Positions 16,577-25,597 of a stretch of DNA of 64,000 bases are shown here, piece by piece. Under the pieces are notes generated by a model, which was not told the DNA's origin, did no database searches, and was given only the letters and a program-made list of their open reading frames with translations. Position numbers and translations under genes: made by a program. Position 1 is the first letter of the stretch; each line of letters begins with the position of its first letter. The stretch comes from a virus. The DNA lies in IMG/VR virus record IMGVR_UViG_3300025309_000006, positions 124,001 to 188,000 of that record, one strand, 5' to 3'.

Positions 16577-17084
16577 TTGATACTCACCTCCAATATTTAT
16601 TTATTATATCAAATTTTTAACTGATTTGTTAACAATTTATCTCATGACTGAAGTCACGGATGTTCTTGTTGTCCACCATAAAACATCAACTTTATAATCA
16701 GCATAACTCACAGTTCTCTTCTGAAAATAAACTTTCATATCACTATCATCTTTAGGGGTTAACCAATAATATTTAACATTTTCACTATACTTAGGATTAT
16801 TGAACCTATATTCTTGACCAGATTTAACTTTAAGATTGGATTTTGATTTATCAAATTCAATAAATGCTCCATAATCACCAATTACAATACGATTATAACC
16901 ATTTGATATGAGTGTATTATTTAGACTATGTATTTTGAAATTAGTATCACCATTAATATTTAATTGTGATGGAAGATTGTCTAGATATTTTTGTCTAACT
17001 TCTTCTGATAGAGATGATTTTAGTTTGCGATATTTATATTTTGCAGATAATTCTTCTTGGAATTGTAGTAAGTTTTCTATGTGG

Positions 17085-17246
17085 TTATTCCTCCTTTTCA
17101 ATTTTACTCTCAATCTTATTAATGATTTCTAAAATTTCTATGCAAGCCTTTTTGTACCCTTTAGACCAAATATAAGTGCTTTCATTATAATGATCTTTGG
17201 AAAAATTATTAATGTGATTAATTAACCATTGTTTAAGTTCTTTCAT
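17085..17246 (-). CDS. Hypothetical basic protein, 53 aa
   Basis: ATG 17246 with AAAGGAG upstream. Helical and Lys/Glu-rich; its last codons (KIEKEE) are the ribosome binding site of the following gene. Not recognised. Confidence 0.55.
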   Translation of the reverse strand: MKELKQWLINHINNFSKDHYNESTYIWSKGYKKACIEILEIINKIESKIEKEE

Positions 17247-17335
17247 TTATGGTTTCTCCTTTCTTTAATTTATCACCTCCTTTCTGTGATTTATATTATG
17301 ATTGTTCAATGTTGATTTTATATTTTATCTTCCAT

Positions 17336-17518
17336 TTAAAATTCCTCATCCAATGCTAGTTTCCAACATTCAGAGCACATTGTATCATTACTTGCAATAC
17401 ATTTATTATGTTGATTTTCATTTAATCCTACAGCGTTAGGGCATACGCCAAATAGATTACTAATTTTAGAATTTGATTCTAATTGCAGATATTCTATTAA
17501 TTTATCTTTTCCTGTCAT
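17336..17518 (-). CDS. Small Cys-containing protein, 60 aa
   Basis: Four cysteines in the pattern C..C..CSEC suggest a metal site. AAGGAG precedes the ATG. Function unknown. The 90 nt between it and the gene at 17246 hold only SD-like repeats. Confidence 0.5.
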   Translation of the reverse strand: MTGKDKLIEYLQLESNSKISNLFGVCPNAVGLNENQHNKCIASNDTMCSECWKLALDEEF

Positions 17519-17524
17519 TTAGAT

Positions 17525-17785
17525 TCACTCCTTAATAAATTCTAATATATCCATCATGGCATATGTTCTTTGTGCGTCTTTTTCTACATCCCAAACATCG
17601 AGTAACCATTGGTTTTCTTTGTGGTAATCAGTACTGCCATAGTGGATTTGTTGAGGAATAATTGTTCTGATTGATGTAATACCTTGATAATTTTTATATT
17701 TTACTTTGATTGGAGGATTTGCTGGTTTAGTTTGAATTATGTTTTCTTTTATTGCAACATTCATTACCGAATCATTAACTGCCAT
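17525..17785 (-). CDS. Hypothetical protein, 86 aa
   Basis: ATG 17785 is preferred, with AAAGGA at good distance; the GGATG of this site overlaps the stop of the upstream kinase-like gene. Beta-rich with PPIKVKYKNYQGITSI. Not recognised. Confidence 0.5.
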   Translation of the reverse strand: MAVNDSVMNVAIKENIIQTKPANPPIKVKYKNYQGITSIRTIIPQQIHYGSTDYHKENQWLLDVWDVEKDAQRTYAMMDILEFIKE

Positions 17786-17787
17786 TT

Positions 17788-18327
17788 TTAACATCCTTTC
17801 ACTTTAGCAAGTTCTTTATAAATATCTCCTATAATAAAATCTACTACGAGATTAGTTTTATTTAATACAGTATGAGGAAATTCACCATCTTTTAAAATAT
17901 CTAGAATATGACCACTAATAATTAAAGATTCTTCTTCAGTTTGCATTCTACCAACAGAGTCATATTCTCCAAGATTATTGATAAAATAATTCATATTATG
18001 ATAAGTATTATGTGTTTCAACAATTAAACCTTTAAAATTAGAAGACAAATCTTTTCCATAATATAAAGATAGAAGAAGAGGTGAATCTGTAATAATAACA
18101 TCCACTTTTCCTTTAACTGTAAACATTTTATGATTTTGTTTACCGAAAATATAAATCTGATCTTCTAAGACCTTAAAACTTTCTTCCCAAACTTTACTTT
18201 TTGCATATTCAGTAACAAGTTCACAACGAATACCTTGTCTTTTTAATTCATAGAATATTCCTGCTGAAGTGGTTGATTTGCCAGCAGATGGGCCTCCAAA
18301 TATATTTACGACAATAGTTTTATGCAT
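17788..18327 (-). CDS. NadR/Ttd14-like P-loop kinase
   Basis: 179 residues. Walker A is GGPSAGKST at about residues 11-19, then TEYAK, QIYIFGKQ and a Walker-B-like VIITDSPLLL. This arrangement is typical of the NadR C-terminal kinase and Ttd14 group of small ATPases. It likely phosphorylates a small nucleoside-type substrate. It lies among nucleotide genes, which supports this, but the substrate is unknown. Confidence 0.68.
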   Translation of the reverse strand: MHKTIVVNIFGGPSAGKSTTSAGIFYELKRQGIRCELVTEYAKSKVWEESFKVLEDQIYIFGKQNHKMFTVKGKVDVIITDSPLLLSLYYGKDLSSNFKGLIVETHNTYHNMNYFINNLGEYDSVGRMQTEEESLIISGHILDILKDGEFPHTVLNKTNLVVDFIIGDIYKELAKVKGC

Positions 18328-18336
18328 TGTTTATAT

Positions 18337-18672
18337 TCACTCCTTAACATATTCTTTAATTTCAATTCCTAATTTCTCTTCTAACCACTTTGATACTAAA
18401 AATCTATGACAGAATCCACTCTTCTCCCAACATAATAATACAGCATTTTCACCTAATTCTTCATAGACATGTTGAGGATCTAATTTATCAAGAATTTCTT
18501 TTTGATATTGTTCAGTATAGAATTGTTTATCACCATCTTCTTTGTATTTCTTAAAGAACCAGTACGATGGGGCTAACTTTTTATATTCTCTACCTTTATA
18601 CCAAGTTGGACATTTACCTGCAATTGATACAGCATTATCTCCTTTATATTTTGCGTAGTAGGATGTTTGGAT
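18337..18672 (-). CDS. DUF488-like protein, apparent ATC start
   Basis: About 111 residues. The end (ENAVLLCWEKSGFCHRFLVS, KWLEEKLGI) matches the DUF488 family, where Cys-His-Arg near the C-terminus is conserved; function unclear. Homologues usually begin close to QTSYYAKYK, as here. The AAAAGGAG site is followed after 10 nt by ATC (18670-18672), while the upstream GTG (18681) is only 1 nt from the SD. So AUC may be the start, or it was an ATG. Confidence 0.6.
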   Translation of the reverse strand: MQTSYYAKYKGDNAVSIAGKCPTWYKGREYKKLAPSYWFFKKYKEDGDKQFYTEQYQKEILDKLDPQHVYEELGENAVLLCWEKSGFCHRFLVSKWLEEKLGIEIKEYVKE

Positions 18673-18774
18673 AGTGGGCACACTCCTTTTATATAAACTT
18701 AAAGCTCCATTTATATTAGATTTAGTATACTATATAGTAATTGGATAATTGGTTAAACACCAGATGTAGTATTG

Positions 18775-19533
18775 TTAAATCCTTTCACATTTACATACTC
18801 CATCTTTATAACTTTCACAGGGAATTATTTTTCCATCACACATCACAACTAATTTTTCTATTCCTGCTGTACATTTCCCATGTGATAAAGGAAGACCTAA
18901 CTTGACAACATCTTTATATTTAGTATATAAATGATCCATTTGCTCCTTTAAGATTCTATCATCTAATATTAAATATTGGTTGTTAACGCATCTCCCTTGA
19001 TTAACTAGTTTTAATAGATTTATCTTTTTCACACCTAAATTAATCAAATAATCTATTGTTTCTTCTAGTGTATAAATATTAATTGTCATTGGAACTATAT
19101 GAACTTCGACATTCATATTAGTTTTTAATGAATATCTTAAATTAGATAAGACAGTAGAATATAAATCTTTGTTTGCAATAAAGTTAAATATATTGTTTCT
19201 ATTGCTGTAAAAGGGAAAAACAATTGTATTAATATATTTGTCAAATGATAATTTTTTTATATCATTACCCCACCATCCATCTCCAGAGGTATACATTTTT
19301 ACTTTTACATTTTTAGTTTGTAGATATTCTAACAGATTATAAATATCTGGATATAATAATGGTTCTCCTCCGCTAAGATTTACCCATTCTGGATCGTATT
19401 TGTCAATAGTTTCTTTTATTATGTTAATATCTAATTTATCTAGCTCGTCATTATAGTTAGAACTTGCATTAGTAGAGCAATGCAGACAATTATTAAAACA
19501 TTTATTAGTTAGTTCAAACGTTATCTCTTTTAT
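18775..19533 (-). CDS. Radical SAM protein, apparent ATA start
   Basis: The cluster motif CFNNCLHC (CxxxCxxC) is followed by the SAM-binding motif LSGGEPLL. The C-terminus has cysteines C, C, C and CKC that could hold an auxiliary iron-sulfur cluster as in SPASM-type enzymes. AAAAGGAG lies 9 nt before ATA at 19531-19533, giving MKEITFELTNKC, a normal start for this family. An upstream TTG (19563) has no proper site. Substrate unknown; its neighbours are dCMP deaminase and DUF488. Confidence 0.72.
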   Translation of the reverse strand: MKEITFELTNKCFNNCLHCSTNASSNYNDELDKLDINIIKETIDKYDPEWVNLSGGEPLLYPDIYNLLEYLQTKNVKVKMYTSGDGWWGNDIKKLSFDKYINTIVFPFYSNRNNIFNFIANKDLYSTVLSNLRYSLKTNMNVEVHIVPMTINIYTLEETIDYLINLGVKKINLLKLVNQGRCVNNQYLILDDRILKEQMDHLYTKYKDVVKLGLPLSHGKCTAGIEKLVVMCDGKIIPCESYKDGVCKCERI

Positions 19534-19567
19534 ATTGATCAACTCCTTTTCAAATGTCAACAAATGT

Positions 19568-20044
19568 TTATTTCGAAGTATTACTTAAAGTAATCTCTAT
19601 CTTACAATCACTAATTAATTGTCTATATTTTACTTCTGCCATATTTAGAATAAATCTAGAAGCAATTGTTTGTTCCATATCCTTATATTTATCACTTAGA
19701 TATACTACTTCAGATATTCCAGATTGAACAATTGTTTTAGAACACTCATTACAAGGAAATAATGTGGAGTAAAGAATACATCCATTTAAATTATTTTTAG
19801 CATAAAGTATAGAATTTTGCTCTGCATGAATGACATATAGATATTTTCCTTCTAATCCTTCTTTTGATTCCCAAGGCATTTCTGAATCATTGCATTTGTT
19901 AGGCATTCCATTGTAACCAGTTGATATGATCCGATGATTAGTGTCCACTATACATGCTCCTACTTGTGTTCTTGGATCTTTGCTACGCAATGATGATATG
20001 TACGCAACGCTCATGAAATAATCATCCCAATTTATTATTTGCAT
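19568..20044 (-). CDS. Deoxycytidylate deaminase
   Basis: 158 residues from ATG 20044. The catalytic zinc motif is HAE with PCNEC, and the N-terminal part RSKDPRTQVGACIVD is typical of dCMP deaminases. It converts dCMP to dUMP, the substrate for ThyX encoded 7 kb away. AAAGGA is about 12 nt upstream. Confidence 0.88.
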   Translation of the reverse strand: MQIINWDDYFMSVAYISSLRSKDPRTQVGACIVDTNHRIISTGYNGMPNKCNDSEMPWESKEGLEGKYLYVIHAEQNSILYAKNNLNGCILYSTLFPCNECSKTIVQSGISEVVYLSDKYKDMEQTIASRFILNMAEVKYRQLISDCKIEITLSNTSK

Positions 20045-20124
20045 TTGGTTTTGTAGTCCTTTCTGTGAGGGGGTAGGAGAGATATATTTCAATCTCTGCT
20101 ACTAAAAATATAGACAAATATACT

Positions 20125-20148
20125 CAATTATCTATATCTAGATAATTG
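20125..20148. repeat. 10-bp hairpin near the right end of the IS607 remnant
   Basis: CAATTATCTA (20125-20134) and TAGATAATTG (20139-20148) pair perfectly with a 4-nt loop. No T-run on the minus strand. The 213 nt between tnpB and the deaminase gene hold this hairpin and the likely 3' part of the tnpB guide RNA, and no gene. Confidence 0.45.
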
Positions 20149-20257
20149 CTGATTCATAGTGTCTGTTTTTGTATTATTTCTAACACTACTCACATTTGGT
20201 GTAACACTCCACAGCCGTAAATTCCCGACTAGCCATCGGTATTTGATAATATTTGTT

Positions 20258-21437
20258 TTAAGCAACTTTAAATACTTTAGCATTCTTCAAATTTACACTT
20301 GCATTTTTATCACGATCAAGAATCATTCCACATTCTTTACAAATATATTCTCTATCTGAAAGTTTCAAATCCCTATCTATAGCACCACATTCACTACACA
20401 TTTTACTTGAAGGAAAATATCTATCAACAATTCTTAACTCAATATTATTCCATGAACATTTATATGTTAATTGCCTTCTAAACTCATGAAAACTTTGTTC
20501 GGCGACTGCTTTAGATAAATGCCTATTCTTCATCATCCCCTTGACGTTCAAGTCTTCGATCACTATATACTCTGGTTTGTTTTTCACCAGAATATTTGTG
20601 ATTTGATGAGCATAATTTAAACGAATATTGGATAATTTTTGATAAATAGTTCTGATTTGAGCTTCTAACTTGATAATGTTTTTAGTTTTAATGAACTTCT
20701 TGCCATCTTTGTTCATTTCGTATTTTTTAGAGACTTGACGTTGAAGTCTTCTTAATTTTCTTTTAAGTTTCTTTACAGCAATAGTCTTATTGATATTTTT
20801 GAATGGTTTATCAATATTGCTGATAATTGCCAAATCCTTAACCCCTAAGTCAATTCCAATTCCTTCATTACTAACATTTGAATAATTATTATTGTCTACA
20901 ATATCACACAGTACAGAAACATAATACCTTCCTGCTTTCATTGAAACAGTACCACTTACTACTTTTGCATTGGTTGGAATATATCCTTTTTCTTTCAGTT
21001 CGACAAATCCTAAAGTTGGAATTTGTATTTTATGACGTTTAACAGTCCAGTCACCCTTCCCATTCTTAGGAAAATAGATATTAACATCTTGATTTTTCTT
21101 CTTCTTGAATCTAGGGAATTTAGCTTGCCCCCTTAAAGAATCTTTTATATGCCATTTCTGCATTTACGATTGCTTTCTTTCTTGCCTTTGACCCACAATT
21201 ATCAATCCATTTGAATTCATCTAATACTTTTACTTCATTATTAATATATTTATCAAAATCATTGGCACTCATAAACGCTTGTTTCTTGTCAATCTTACCT
21301 TCTTTGTATAATTTATAAAGTTCTTGATTCTTAGTTAAATAAGAATTATAGAGGAAGCGACATATGCCAATTGATTGATGAATTTTATTAATATGAATTT
21401 CGGTTACTCTGAGTTCAGTTTTAAATCCTTTGAGCAT
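20258..21437 (-). pseudogene. tnpB: tnpB with +1 frameshift
   Basis: Two frames together make one TnpB: 21437 to about 21128 (MLKGFKTELRV to AYKRFFKG) and then QAKFPRFKKKK to 20258. The shift is a run of five G on the minus strand (21128-21132) where four would keep the frame. RuvC residues are kept (GIDLGVKD, VIEDLN, DRDKNAS), as is the zinc ribbon (CSECG, CKECG). The protein differs strongly from the first TnpB, so it arrived separately. Confidence 0.88.
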
Positions 21438-21605
21438 ACTACCTTCCTCCCTTCATTAAATAATTTTAAATGTTCATCTGTATAATAACGTCTGTCAGTA
21501 GGTGTTCTAAATTCTTTTAATTTACCTTTCTATATCACATCTTTGATGCGTTTTGACTGACACACCTAACATTTCTGCAAAATCATGTGGTTTATAATTG
21601 CTCAT
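21438..21605 (-). pseudogene. tnpA: tnpA remnant of IS607 (MerR-like N-terminal domain only)
   Basis: From ATG 21605 (GGGAGG 8 nt upstream) the reading MSNYKPHDFAEMLGVSVKT, then after a one-base shift near 21525-21530 GKLKEFRTPTDRRYYTDEHL, is the helix-turn-helix start of IS607 TnpA. The reading runs into the tnpB start; the recombinase domain is deleted. Confidence 0.82.
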
Positions 21606-21697
21606 GCACTCAACCTCCCTGAGTATATCTTAACACTTATAAACACATTTGTTAATGTTTTTGGCAATCATTCCTAACTCTCCTTTTTGTATTATAA

Positions 21698-22300
21698 TTA
21701 CTTAATAAAATGTTCTACAGCAATTTTACTCCAAGATTCTAACTCTCCTTCAAAATTAAGTAAATCATTTTTAGAAATCCAATCACCAACTAAAGTGTCT
21801 GTTTCTTTTACACTAATATCTAGTCCTGCAACTTCAACAACATACACAAGGCCCAAATGGACTGAATCAACCTCTGTATTATTTGAGCAAATCATACCAA
21901 TTAGATCAATAGATTTAATACTTGAATTGATATTAATTTCTTCATCTAATTCTCTCATCATACCTGACTTGATGTAATCATCATCAGTGCCATCTACACG
22001 CTCTAGATGCCCTCCTACGCCTAGAGAATACTTACCTGTGAGTCTTACATCACCTTCTAATCTACGAGTGATGAAATAGTTATCAGCACATTTTACTAAG
22101 CAATAAGGGATTATTTGTCTATGCTCAAAATTCAATTCTGCATCATAACGAGGAATGAATTTCCCCACTGAGTTAAAAATATCACTATATTTATTGTCTT
22201 TGTCTAATTCAACGAATGTATCAAAATCTTTTGTCAATTCATTGCTTACTACAAATACTTCAACGTCGCCATATTTAGCTTTTAATTGTTCTTTATCCAT
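21698..22300 (-). CDS. Nudix hydrolase
   Basis: 200 residues with a Nudix box: GGHLERVDGTDDDYI followed by GMMRELDEEI, which keeps the Gly, REL and EE core with a slightly long insert. Nudix enzymes cleave nucleoside diphosphate-X compounds, such as damaged dNTPs. AGAGG precedes the ATG. It stands between the reductase and the IS607 remnant. Confidence 0.8.
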   Translation of the reverse strand: MDKEQLKAKYGDVEVFVVSNELTKDFDTFVELDKDNKYSDIFNSVGKFIPRYDAELNFEHRQIIPYCLVKCADNYFITRRLEGDVRLTGKYSLGVGGHLERVDGTDDDYIKSGMMRELDEEININSSIKSIDLIGMICSNNTEVDSVHLGLVYVVEVAGLDISVKETDTLVGDWISKNDLLNFEGELESWSKIAVEHFIK

Positions 22301-22330
22301 TATTAATTTCCTCTTTTCATTTTATTTATT

Positions 22331-25300
22331 TTAGCACTTGCTATATCCACAAACACAACTAATACAGCCACTAATATGTTTCAATTTAATACCACAGTCT
22401 GGACATTTATCTTTTTCATCAGGTTCCAATTTTTCTTCATTTGATAATTTAGCAATAGGTTTAATACTTGCACTTAATTCTCCATTGATAAATTTTAGCA
22501 TTTGTTTTGCTATAGAATCCGCACAACTTTTCCCGATAGTCTTATCTTTTTTTCTAGCTTCTTTACTCACATCGCAACTTACGCTTTGAAGTTGATCAAT
22601 TACTTGCAGAGGATCAACATTTGCTCTTAATAATAATGATACAGACCTACTCAACCCCTCTGTCATTCCGCGACAGCCTCCGGTACTTCCTGATTGAGAA
22701 AATATTTCACATAAATTATTATCATTGTCATATACAAGTGTTAACCACATTGATCCACATCCAGTTTTAATTTTTAATCTTACTGAATTGGCAATATCTA
22801 ATGTTTCATTAATCAAGACATATTTTTTATCTTCATCAGTTGAAGAAATTTTACCTCCTGAAAGGGTTTGATTTTGTCTTGACCCATCTCTATAGACAGC
22901 TAATCCCTTAAGACCTTCTTTCCAAGCATAAATGTAAATATCATATATATCTTCTACACTAGCATTACTTGAAAAATTGACTGTTTTAGACAAGGATAAA
23001 TCTACATGTTTTTGCAAAACTGATACCATGTTCACATGTTCTTTAGGAGATAAATCATGAGCAGTAACAAAAATATTTCTAATTTCTTTAGGAATTTCTT
23101 TTATTCCTTGACATGAACCATGATTATTTTCAATCTTACCCATTAGTTCTTCAGAATAAATCCCCAATTCTTTAAGTTTGTTTTCAAAGGTTGGATTATT
23201 TATAAAATAAATATTATTATCATATGTCCTACGACTGTATGTAAGACCAAATTGTGGTTCGCAACCTCCAGAAACCCCTGCTAGAAATGATATTGTTCCA
23301 TTGGGGGCAATTGAAAGCAATGAACTATTTCTAACTTTCAATCCCTGTTGTTGCCATTCACTACCTTCCCAAGCAGGGTAAACTCCTCGTTCTTCTGCTA
23401 AATCCATTGTAGCTTTTAAGGCATTGTCTTTCATTACTTTAATAATTCTCTCTGCGAAATCATAACCTTTTTGAGAATTATATTTAATTCCTAATACATA
23501 CAGAGCATCTGCCAAACCCATCATTCCCATTCCAATGGGACGAATCGCTTCAGTCATTTGTTGAATTTTGGTTAGTGGCAATTTATTAATAGAAATCATA
23601 TTATCAAACCATCTAATCGCTTTATATGACAAGATTTTTAATTTATCCCAATTAAATTTACCATCTTTGATACAAGCATATATATTAATACTACCTAAGT
23701 TACATGAAGAATTAGGTATATTACTAAACTCATTGCAATTATGGACATAAGCTCCATTTGTAATTCCCATATGTAACTCATTTTCTGTAAAATCCCATAC
23801 TTCTGCTTCATCTAGTTCAGAGATTAATATCACTGTTTCAAATTTTTCATCTAGTTTGTTTTGGTATTCTAGATAGCCATTTTTATAGTCTTGAATAAAT
23901 CCAATTTCATCAAGGAATTTTTTATAGGAATTTCTACTAATAACAATATGGGCAGATTGTTTACAAGTATAAGTCCCATTGCTAAATTCTATATCATTCT
24001 TTTTATTGTGATACCACAATTTGCCTTTAACACCAAACATCAATAACATTTGTTGAACCTGTTTCAACATTTCTGTATTAATAGATACTAATTGAATCCT
24101 ATGATGTTCTTTTAAATTGCATCCATTTGCACTAAAAAGTCCAATCAAAAAATCTTTCATTTCATTTTTAGGAAGAGTCATAATCCAATCTGGTATCATA
24201 CGATCATCAATTTTATCATAAAAAGCATTAGCGTATACAGTACCATAGGGGATATTTAAGACATGATTTATATCTTGCTTGTTAGAATCTTTTGCGTAAA
24301 ACTTTTCTCCTAATTCTTTTTCTATTAAAATCATTGCTTCTTTATCTTTTTCTGGATTTGCAAAAATATATTTCATTCTATTAGATGCTTTATGGAATGT
24401 TGCATCTCCAAATTCAAAACCTAAGACTTTATAATTTACATGAGGGTATAGATTATTTCCGATCCATTCTTTTTCTTTAATTTCAAAAGCAATATCTTTT
24501 CCAATTAAATCAATTGCTTTACACCAACTACCATCTTTAAGCATAAATTTATGATCTTCAGTAGTAGTGTACTCATAACCACTTTTAGTCATAATTTTAT
24601 ATACTTTTTTTATGCCTGTTTGCCATGTTTTCGTAGTTACATATTTTTCTCCATTCCACATCTTAGATTTAATATTGCTAATTTTCTCTAAACCATTCTC
24701 AGTTACCATATAAGTATCTTTGTGTAAACAAGGATTTGTAAAAATTAATGTACTTAAATGTTTATTGGGATTATCCGCATCCATGCGACTTTGATAATTC
24801 GCTCCGGGTTCTCCTGTCTCCCATGAACATCTTGCAATTTCTTCTAAAATTTCTTTTGCTTTTAATGTCTGATACACAATGGTTGGATAACCTTTATCTT
24901 TCCACCACTCTAAATCTCCATTCCATTCTTGATTATAAATTTCCTTATTCCATTGATAATCAGGAAACTCTAGATTCCAATCTTCATCATTTTCTACAGC
25001 CTTCATAAAATCATCAGTAAGAGAGATAGAAATATTCATTCTTTTTAATTCACTTGTATTGTCTTTACTATGTATAAAATCTAATAATTGAGGATGCCAA
25101 CATTGAAGATTTATTTTTAAAGCGCCTTTTCTTGATGGATTAAATTTAGTCATATCATCAGCAGTTCTATCATATTTTCCCATAAATGTAGTAACTCCAC
25201 CAGCATATCCTTTAGATGTATCTACTTTTGCTTTTGCAGGTCTTAATACACTAATATCTGTTCCTGCACCACCATTGCGTTGAAAAATCTTACTAAATTC

Positions 25301-25597
25301 TGCATCTAACAAACATATGTCTTCTATATTATCTTTCGTTTGCAAAACAAAGCAAGATGATAATTGGCCTGGATTATCTTTATCTGCGTTTAACAAAACG
25401 GGTGTACTAAATATGAATTCCAAATTAGACATTGCTTCATAAACTTCTTTTTTAATCTGTTGTTTTTTATCATTAGTTTCTACTTCTGCAATTGCAGTTG
25501 AAACCCTTTCACATAAATCTTCCCAAGTTTTTTCGTTTTCTTTAAAGTATTGTTTTTCTTTAAGTAATTTCAATGCATCTTCTGAAATAGTTGTCAA
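22331..25597 (-). CDS. nrdJ: Adenosylcobalamin-dependent ribonucleotide reductase with intein
   Basis: A 1088-residue precursor; 757 after removal of a 331-residue intein. Class II features: FSTPVLLNAD and SSCFVLQTKDNIEDIC near the N-terminus, QRNGGAGTDIS, the active-site motif NPC (C621 after the intein), PNGTISFLAGVSGGCEPQF, a TSCPD-type end (GCRGMTEGLSRSVSLLLRAN) and a C-terminal zinc ribbon (CPDCG, CxxCxC). It makes deoxyribonucleotides without oxygen and needs vitamin B12. TTG at 25597 has GGAGG 9 nt upstream. Confidence 0.92.
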   Translation of the reverse strand: MTTISEDALKLLKEKQYFKENEKTWEDLCERVSTAIAEVETNDKKQQIKKEVYEAMSNLEFIFSTPVLLNADKDNPGQLSSCFVLQTKDNIEDICLLDAEFSKIFQRNGGAGTDISVLRPAKAKVDTSKGYAGGVTTFMGKYDRTADDMTKFNPSRKGALKINLQCWHPQLLDFIHSKDNTSELKRMNISISLTDDFMKAVENDEDWNLEFPDYQWNKEIYNQEWNGDLEWWKDKGYPTIVYQTLKAKEILEEIARCSWETGEPGANYQSRMDADNPNKHLSTLIFTNPCLHKDTYMVTENGLEKISNIKSKMWNGEKYVTTKTWQTGIKKVYKIMTKSGYEYTTTEDHKFMLKDGSWCKAIDLIGKDIAFEIKEKEWIGNNLYPHVNYKVLGFEFGDATFHKASNRMKYIFANPEKDKEAMILIEKELGEKFYAKDSNKQDINHVLNIPYGTVYANAFYDKIDDRMIPDWIMTLPKNEMKDFLIGLFSANGCNLKEHHRIQLVSINTEMLKQVQQMLLMFGVKGKLWYHNKKNDIEFSNGTYTCKQSAHIVISRNSYKKFLDEIGFIQDYKNGYLEYQNKLDEKFETVILISELDEAEVWDFTENELHMGITNGAYVHNCNEFSNIPNSSCNLGSINIYACIKDGKFNWDKLKILSYKAIRWFDNMISINKLPLTKIQQMTEAIRPIGMGMMGLADALYVLGIKYNSQKGYDFAERIIKVMKDNALKATMDLAEERGVYPAWEGSEWQQQGLKVRNSSLLSIAPNGTISFLAGVSGGCEPQFGLTYSRRTYDNNIYFINNPTFENKLKELGIYSEELMGKIENNHGSCQGIKEIPKEIRNIFVTAHDLSPKEHVNMVSVLQKHVDLSLSKTVNFSSNASVEDIYDIYIYAWKEGLKGLAVYRDGSRQNQTLSGGKISSTDEDKKYVLINETLDIANSVRLKIKTGCGSMWLTLVYDNDNNLCEIFSQSGSTGGCRGMTEGLSRSVSLLLRANVDPLQVIDQLQSVSCDVSKEARKKDKTIGKSCADSIAKQMLKFINGELSASIKPIAKLSNEEKLEPDEKDKCPDCGIKLKHISGCISCVCGYSKC
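23738..24730 (-). other. Intein in NrdJ with two LAGLIDADG-like motifs
   Basis: The intein covers residues 290-620 of the precursor. It begins with Cys (CLHKDTYMV), ends in VHN, and the next residue is Cys, as needed for splicing. A block-B-like TTTEDHKF is present. The endonuclease part has LGFEFGDATF and LIGLFSANG; the second motif has Asn where the metal-binding Asp usually stands, so DNA cutting may be lost. It interrupts the reductase exactly at its catalytic Cys. Confidence 0.88.

Larger units (their letters stand above)
15363..16678 (-). mobile_element. IS605-type tnpB-only element, boundaries inferred
   Basis: The left end begins after TTTTA (16679-16683 region) and contains TGACT-GA-AGTCA (16645-16656). 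The right end has CACAC/GTGTG (15371-15390) and finishes in TTCAA at 15363. TCAA is the right-end cleavage tetramer known from ISHp608. Removing 15363-16678 rejoins the interrupted gene in frame through to a stop placed just before the next ribosome binding site. There is no tnpA, so the element cannot move by itself. Confidence 0.65.
15336..17080 (-). pseudogene. Unknown gene split by the tnpB element (apparent ATA start)
   Basis: The main part is 16679-17080; the last nine codons are 15336-15362. Joined, the end reads SYADYKVDVLVSPYEILL and stops 12 nt before the next gene, whose ribosome binding site overlaps that stop. The core (NRIVIGDYGAFIEF, KYYWLTPKDDSDMKVYFQKR) looks like a conserved small protein of mobile elements; function unknown. 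The upstream AAGGAGGAATAACCAC leads to ATA at 17080 where ATG is expected. The unspliced frame now ends in element DNA at 16637. Confidence 0.65.
20150..21660 (-). mobile_element. IS607-type element remnant
   Basis: Consists of the first about 55 codons of an IS607 TnpA (serine recombinase) joined directly to a complete-length but frameshifted tnpB. The catalytic recombinase domain is missing, so the element is immobile. The outer boundaries are only approximate, since IS607 makes no target duplication. Confidence 0.6.

Noticed and set aside
18775-19533. Viperin-type antiviral radical SAM enzyme
   Set aside because: The cluster motif surroundings (CFNNCLHCSTNASS) and the Cys-rich C-terminus do not resemble prokaryotic viperins; it reads as an SPASM-like enzyme.
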